A stretch of DNA of 64,000 nucleotides from Bettongia penicillata ogilbyi. Taxonomy: Eukaryota; Chordata; Mammalia; Diprotodontia; Potoroidae. Shown here piece after piece: positions 61,701-64,000 of this stretch. The position numbers and the translations under genes are program-made. Under the pieces are notes generated by a model, which was given only the letters and a program-made list of their open reading frames with translations, did not search any database and had not been told where the DNA came from. The first letter of the stretch is position 1. Each line of letters begins with the position of its first letter. The stretch covers positions 682,001-746,000 of the forward strand of contig JAJHZJ010000082.1 in the NCBI GenBank assembly GCA_023548195.1. The letters are read 5' to 3'.

Positions 61701-62185
61701 ATATATGATTGTGATAGAACACTATTGTGCTCTAAGAAATGACAAGCAGGATACTTTCAGAAAAACCTTGTAAAATTAACATGAACTGATGCAAAATGAA
61801 GAGAGCAGAACATTACACACAACAGTATTGCAACAACAATATTGTAATGATGATCAACTGTGAATGACATCTATTCTTAATAATAAAATTATATAACACA
61901 ATTCTAAAGGATTTATGATGCAAAATGCTATCTACTCCCAGAGAAGGAACTTAGGGAGTCTGAGTGTAGATTGAAGCATATTTTTTTTTTACTTTATTTT
62001 TCTTGGATTTTTTGGTTCGGGTCTACGTTTTCTTTCACTGGATGATTAATATGGAAATACGTTTCTCATAGGTGTGCACATATAACCCATATAAAATTGC
62101 TTGCCTTCTCGATGTGGGGGAGAGACAATTTGGAACTCAAATTTTTTTTAAATTAAAAAATTGTTTTACATGTGAATAAAAAAAG
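58745..62185 (+). pseudogene. Decayed L1 ORF2 (endonuclease end through RT to 3' UTR)
   Basis: About 3.4 kb of plus-strand L1. It begins with the C-terminal endonuclease motif (SDHNVIKI-like at about 58840-58865). The reverse-transcriptase region follows: a PGMPGWFNIRKT-like stretch at about 59780, then 'MIISIDTEKAFGQMQHSF' (motif A region) at about 59860-59915. The catalytic FADD block reads L-A-D-G at about 60176-60190. The C-terminal segment (61500-61780) is homologous to the L1 end at 56751-57300, and the 3' UTR ends near 62160. Numerous stops and frameshifts; nothing longer than 95 codons is open. The 5' 40 percent of the element is absent. Confidence 0.88.
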
Positions 62186-62189
62186 CAAG

Positions 62190-63595
62190 TCATTAAATAA
62201 ATTAAGTGATCTTTAAAAAGAAAAAAATCCAAAATACACAAAATTATAAAGCTGGTTATAAAATAATTACAAATATTTTGTGTAGTGCATTCTGTATTAA
62301 AAGAAATAATCCAGCATGTACTTATTATTATCTGCAAAACTTCATATTAAATTTATTTTGTTGAATAGGAATAACATTTTTAATGAAATAAGTTGCAACT
62401 TGGAAGATGTTTAACATAATATAATAACATGTAAACTTAATTTTGATGTTGGGCTTTTTGTTTGAACAAGGGTTTACAATACTTGGGTCAACATCAAATG
62501 CTGTTATAAATCTTGTTCTGCATGGAATTTTGGTTTTGTATATTTATTTAAAACAAGAATAAAGTGAAAATACACAAATATGTGATAGAAAATAGTTGGA
62601 GAATTTTACAAGTTCATTCACTGAAAAATGTAAATTCATTAAAAAAATTTTAGACTCCTAACCAACTGAAAAAAATGAGTAACTAGTTATGATATAAAAT
62701 ACATACCTTTCTATGGGCTAAAGAAAAGTACTATATTAAATGATCAATGTCTGACTGCTTTTATTGCTTCCTTTTTAAAACAACATTTGTATACAAACTA
62801 ATCTTTAAAATGAAAGACTCTTTGGACATGACTTTCTTCTTTTCTACCAATGGCACACAGCTATACTTCCACAAAATCATTAGTGAGTGACAGACCACTG
62901 TCAACCAGTTCATTTGAAAATCTGCCTCAGAGAATAGTAACATAAATGAAGGATGAGTTTAAATGAGAAAACAGGCAATATTGCAATATAAGGTTTGTTT
63001 CGGCAAAACACTTGTGATGGTCTGTGATGGATTCAAGATGGTTTGCAATATGCATGTTGAGTGATTATTGTTTTCAAAAAGCCTGGTATTTGTACTCTAA
63101 GAATACAAAAAAAGGGTAACGTTTTGATCACATGATTACACAGTTGATGAGGTACAATTACTGGGTATGAGGGGAACAAGGGAGCTATTCTGGTGCATTA
63201 TACAGAATATAAATGAGGGCATGTGCATGCATCTGATCACCTATGGGGAATCACGTTGTACTCAAAGGTTGAACGCTTCTGGCAATTTGGAAACAATTTG
63301 ATGACAATTTGAGAAACTCCAATAACATGTCATGCTTAGAAGCATGAATATAACTTCTGCATGAACCACAAAATCACCGTGTGTATGATCATGACATGCT
63401 GAAGCAAACCTATAACGCTTCAAACATGCACATGTTTATTACTATTACAGAAGAAAAACATACTTGTAAAGTGAATGGAAATTTTTTTTTACTGCTTAAT
63501 GCACCATTAAAGAAGTCCTTGGGCCATTACTGCAAACTCTCAAGATGTTAAACCTCTAACTGGAAACTACACCCCAGCATGGCACCAACCTGTAG
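62190..63595. other. Intronic, no feature recognised
   Basis: Very AT-rich sequence without a recognised repeat. Several short ATG/TGCATG-rich phrases occur at 63040-63420 but form no array. Confidence 0.4.
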
Positions 63596-63599
63596 TTTT

Positions 63600-64000
63600 C
63601 TCAATTCAATTCAAATCTTCAGCAAGCATTTATTAAGCAATAACTATATATGGCAGGCACCATACTAGACAAAACAATCTTTGTCCTTAAGGAATCTACT
63701 AAGGAGAAGTACCACGTACATAGATTAACAAATAATATATACAAAGTAATTTGGGGAAGGGCATTAACAACTGAGAGGGATTAGTAAAGGACTCCTGAAG
63801 GAACCTGAGAAGAGCCTTGAAAGAAGTTAAGGATTCCAAAATAAAGAGGTGAAGAATGTGAAAATTTCAGGCATGGGAGATATCAAGTCAGAAGATGGAA
63901 TCTTTAGAACAGGGAAGAGAAAGTAGGCCAGTTTGTCTGGAATGCACAGTGTATGAAGAAGGGTGATATGAAATAAGCTTGGAAATACAGGTTATTGCTG
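63600..64000 (-). repeat. L2 LINE 3' part, minus strand, cut by window edge
   Basis: 'agcaagcatttattaagcaataactatatatggcaggcaccatactag' then 'gtccttaaggaatctactaagg' and purine-rich sequence with 'caggcatgggagatatc' (63869) and 'gtaggccagtttgtctgg' (63925) match a reverse L2. It continues beyond 64000. Confidence 0.75.

Overview
This window is vertebrate nuclear DNA, almost certainly from a marsupial. It is AT-rich and dominated by degraded interspersed repeats. The marsupial evidence is the combination of marsupial-type LINE-1, a half-LINE (HAL1: ORF1 but no ORF2), a MAR1-type SINE with its characteristic tail, and abundant old L2, L3/CR1 and MIR. Nothing bacterial or viral was seen. Most open frames longer than 60 codons are chance or repeat-derived.

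Genes. The only host coding sequence I can support is the 3' half of MXI1 (MAX-interacting protein 1, a MAD-family bHLH-zipper repressor of MYC targets) on the minus strand. Three exons, at 17806-17920, 17033-17204 and 14298-14461, have matching splice phases, AG/GT borders and a normal stop. They encode the end of helix 1, the loop, helix 2, the leucine zipper and the acidic/serine-rich C-terminus. The 3' UTR runs left from 14297. The upstream exons (SIN3-interaction domain and basic region) were not found, so 17921-64000 appears to be one intron longer than 46 kb. At the left edge, 1 to about 458 looks like the 3' end of a convergent plus-strand gene; from the mammalian gene order this should be SMNDC1.

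Layout. 1-460: convergent 3' UTR. 460-11900: intergenic, with a long plus-strand L2 (about 3500-5760), MIR and MAR1. 11900-17920: MXI1 3' UTR and last three exons. 17921-64000: large intron. Its main contents are a 646-bp HAL1-derived insertion with a probable 3' transduction and a 16-bp target-site duplication (19351-19996); minus-strand L2 blocks; a 150-bp CT tract; several GT microsatellites; a 94-bp direct duplication flanking one of them; a structurally complete HAL1 (43967-46811); an unidentified GC-richer segment (about 49990-50690); an L3/CR1 tail; a possible ancient retrocopy (about 54560-55700); a 5'-truncated L1 with a 13-bp duplication (56751-57470); and a decayed 3.4-kb L1 ORF2 (about 58745-62185).

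The repeats record successive waves of insertion: L2, L3 and MIR first, then L1 and HAL1. The HAL1 and the truncated L1 still have readable duplications and are the youngest. No new biological system is evident. The most informative observations are the HAL1 copies, particularly the one whose 3' end appears to have read through into an L1 ORF2 fragment and used a cryptic AATAAA there. Repeat boundaries are approximate (tens of bases) unless a target-site duplication fixes them.
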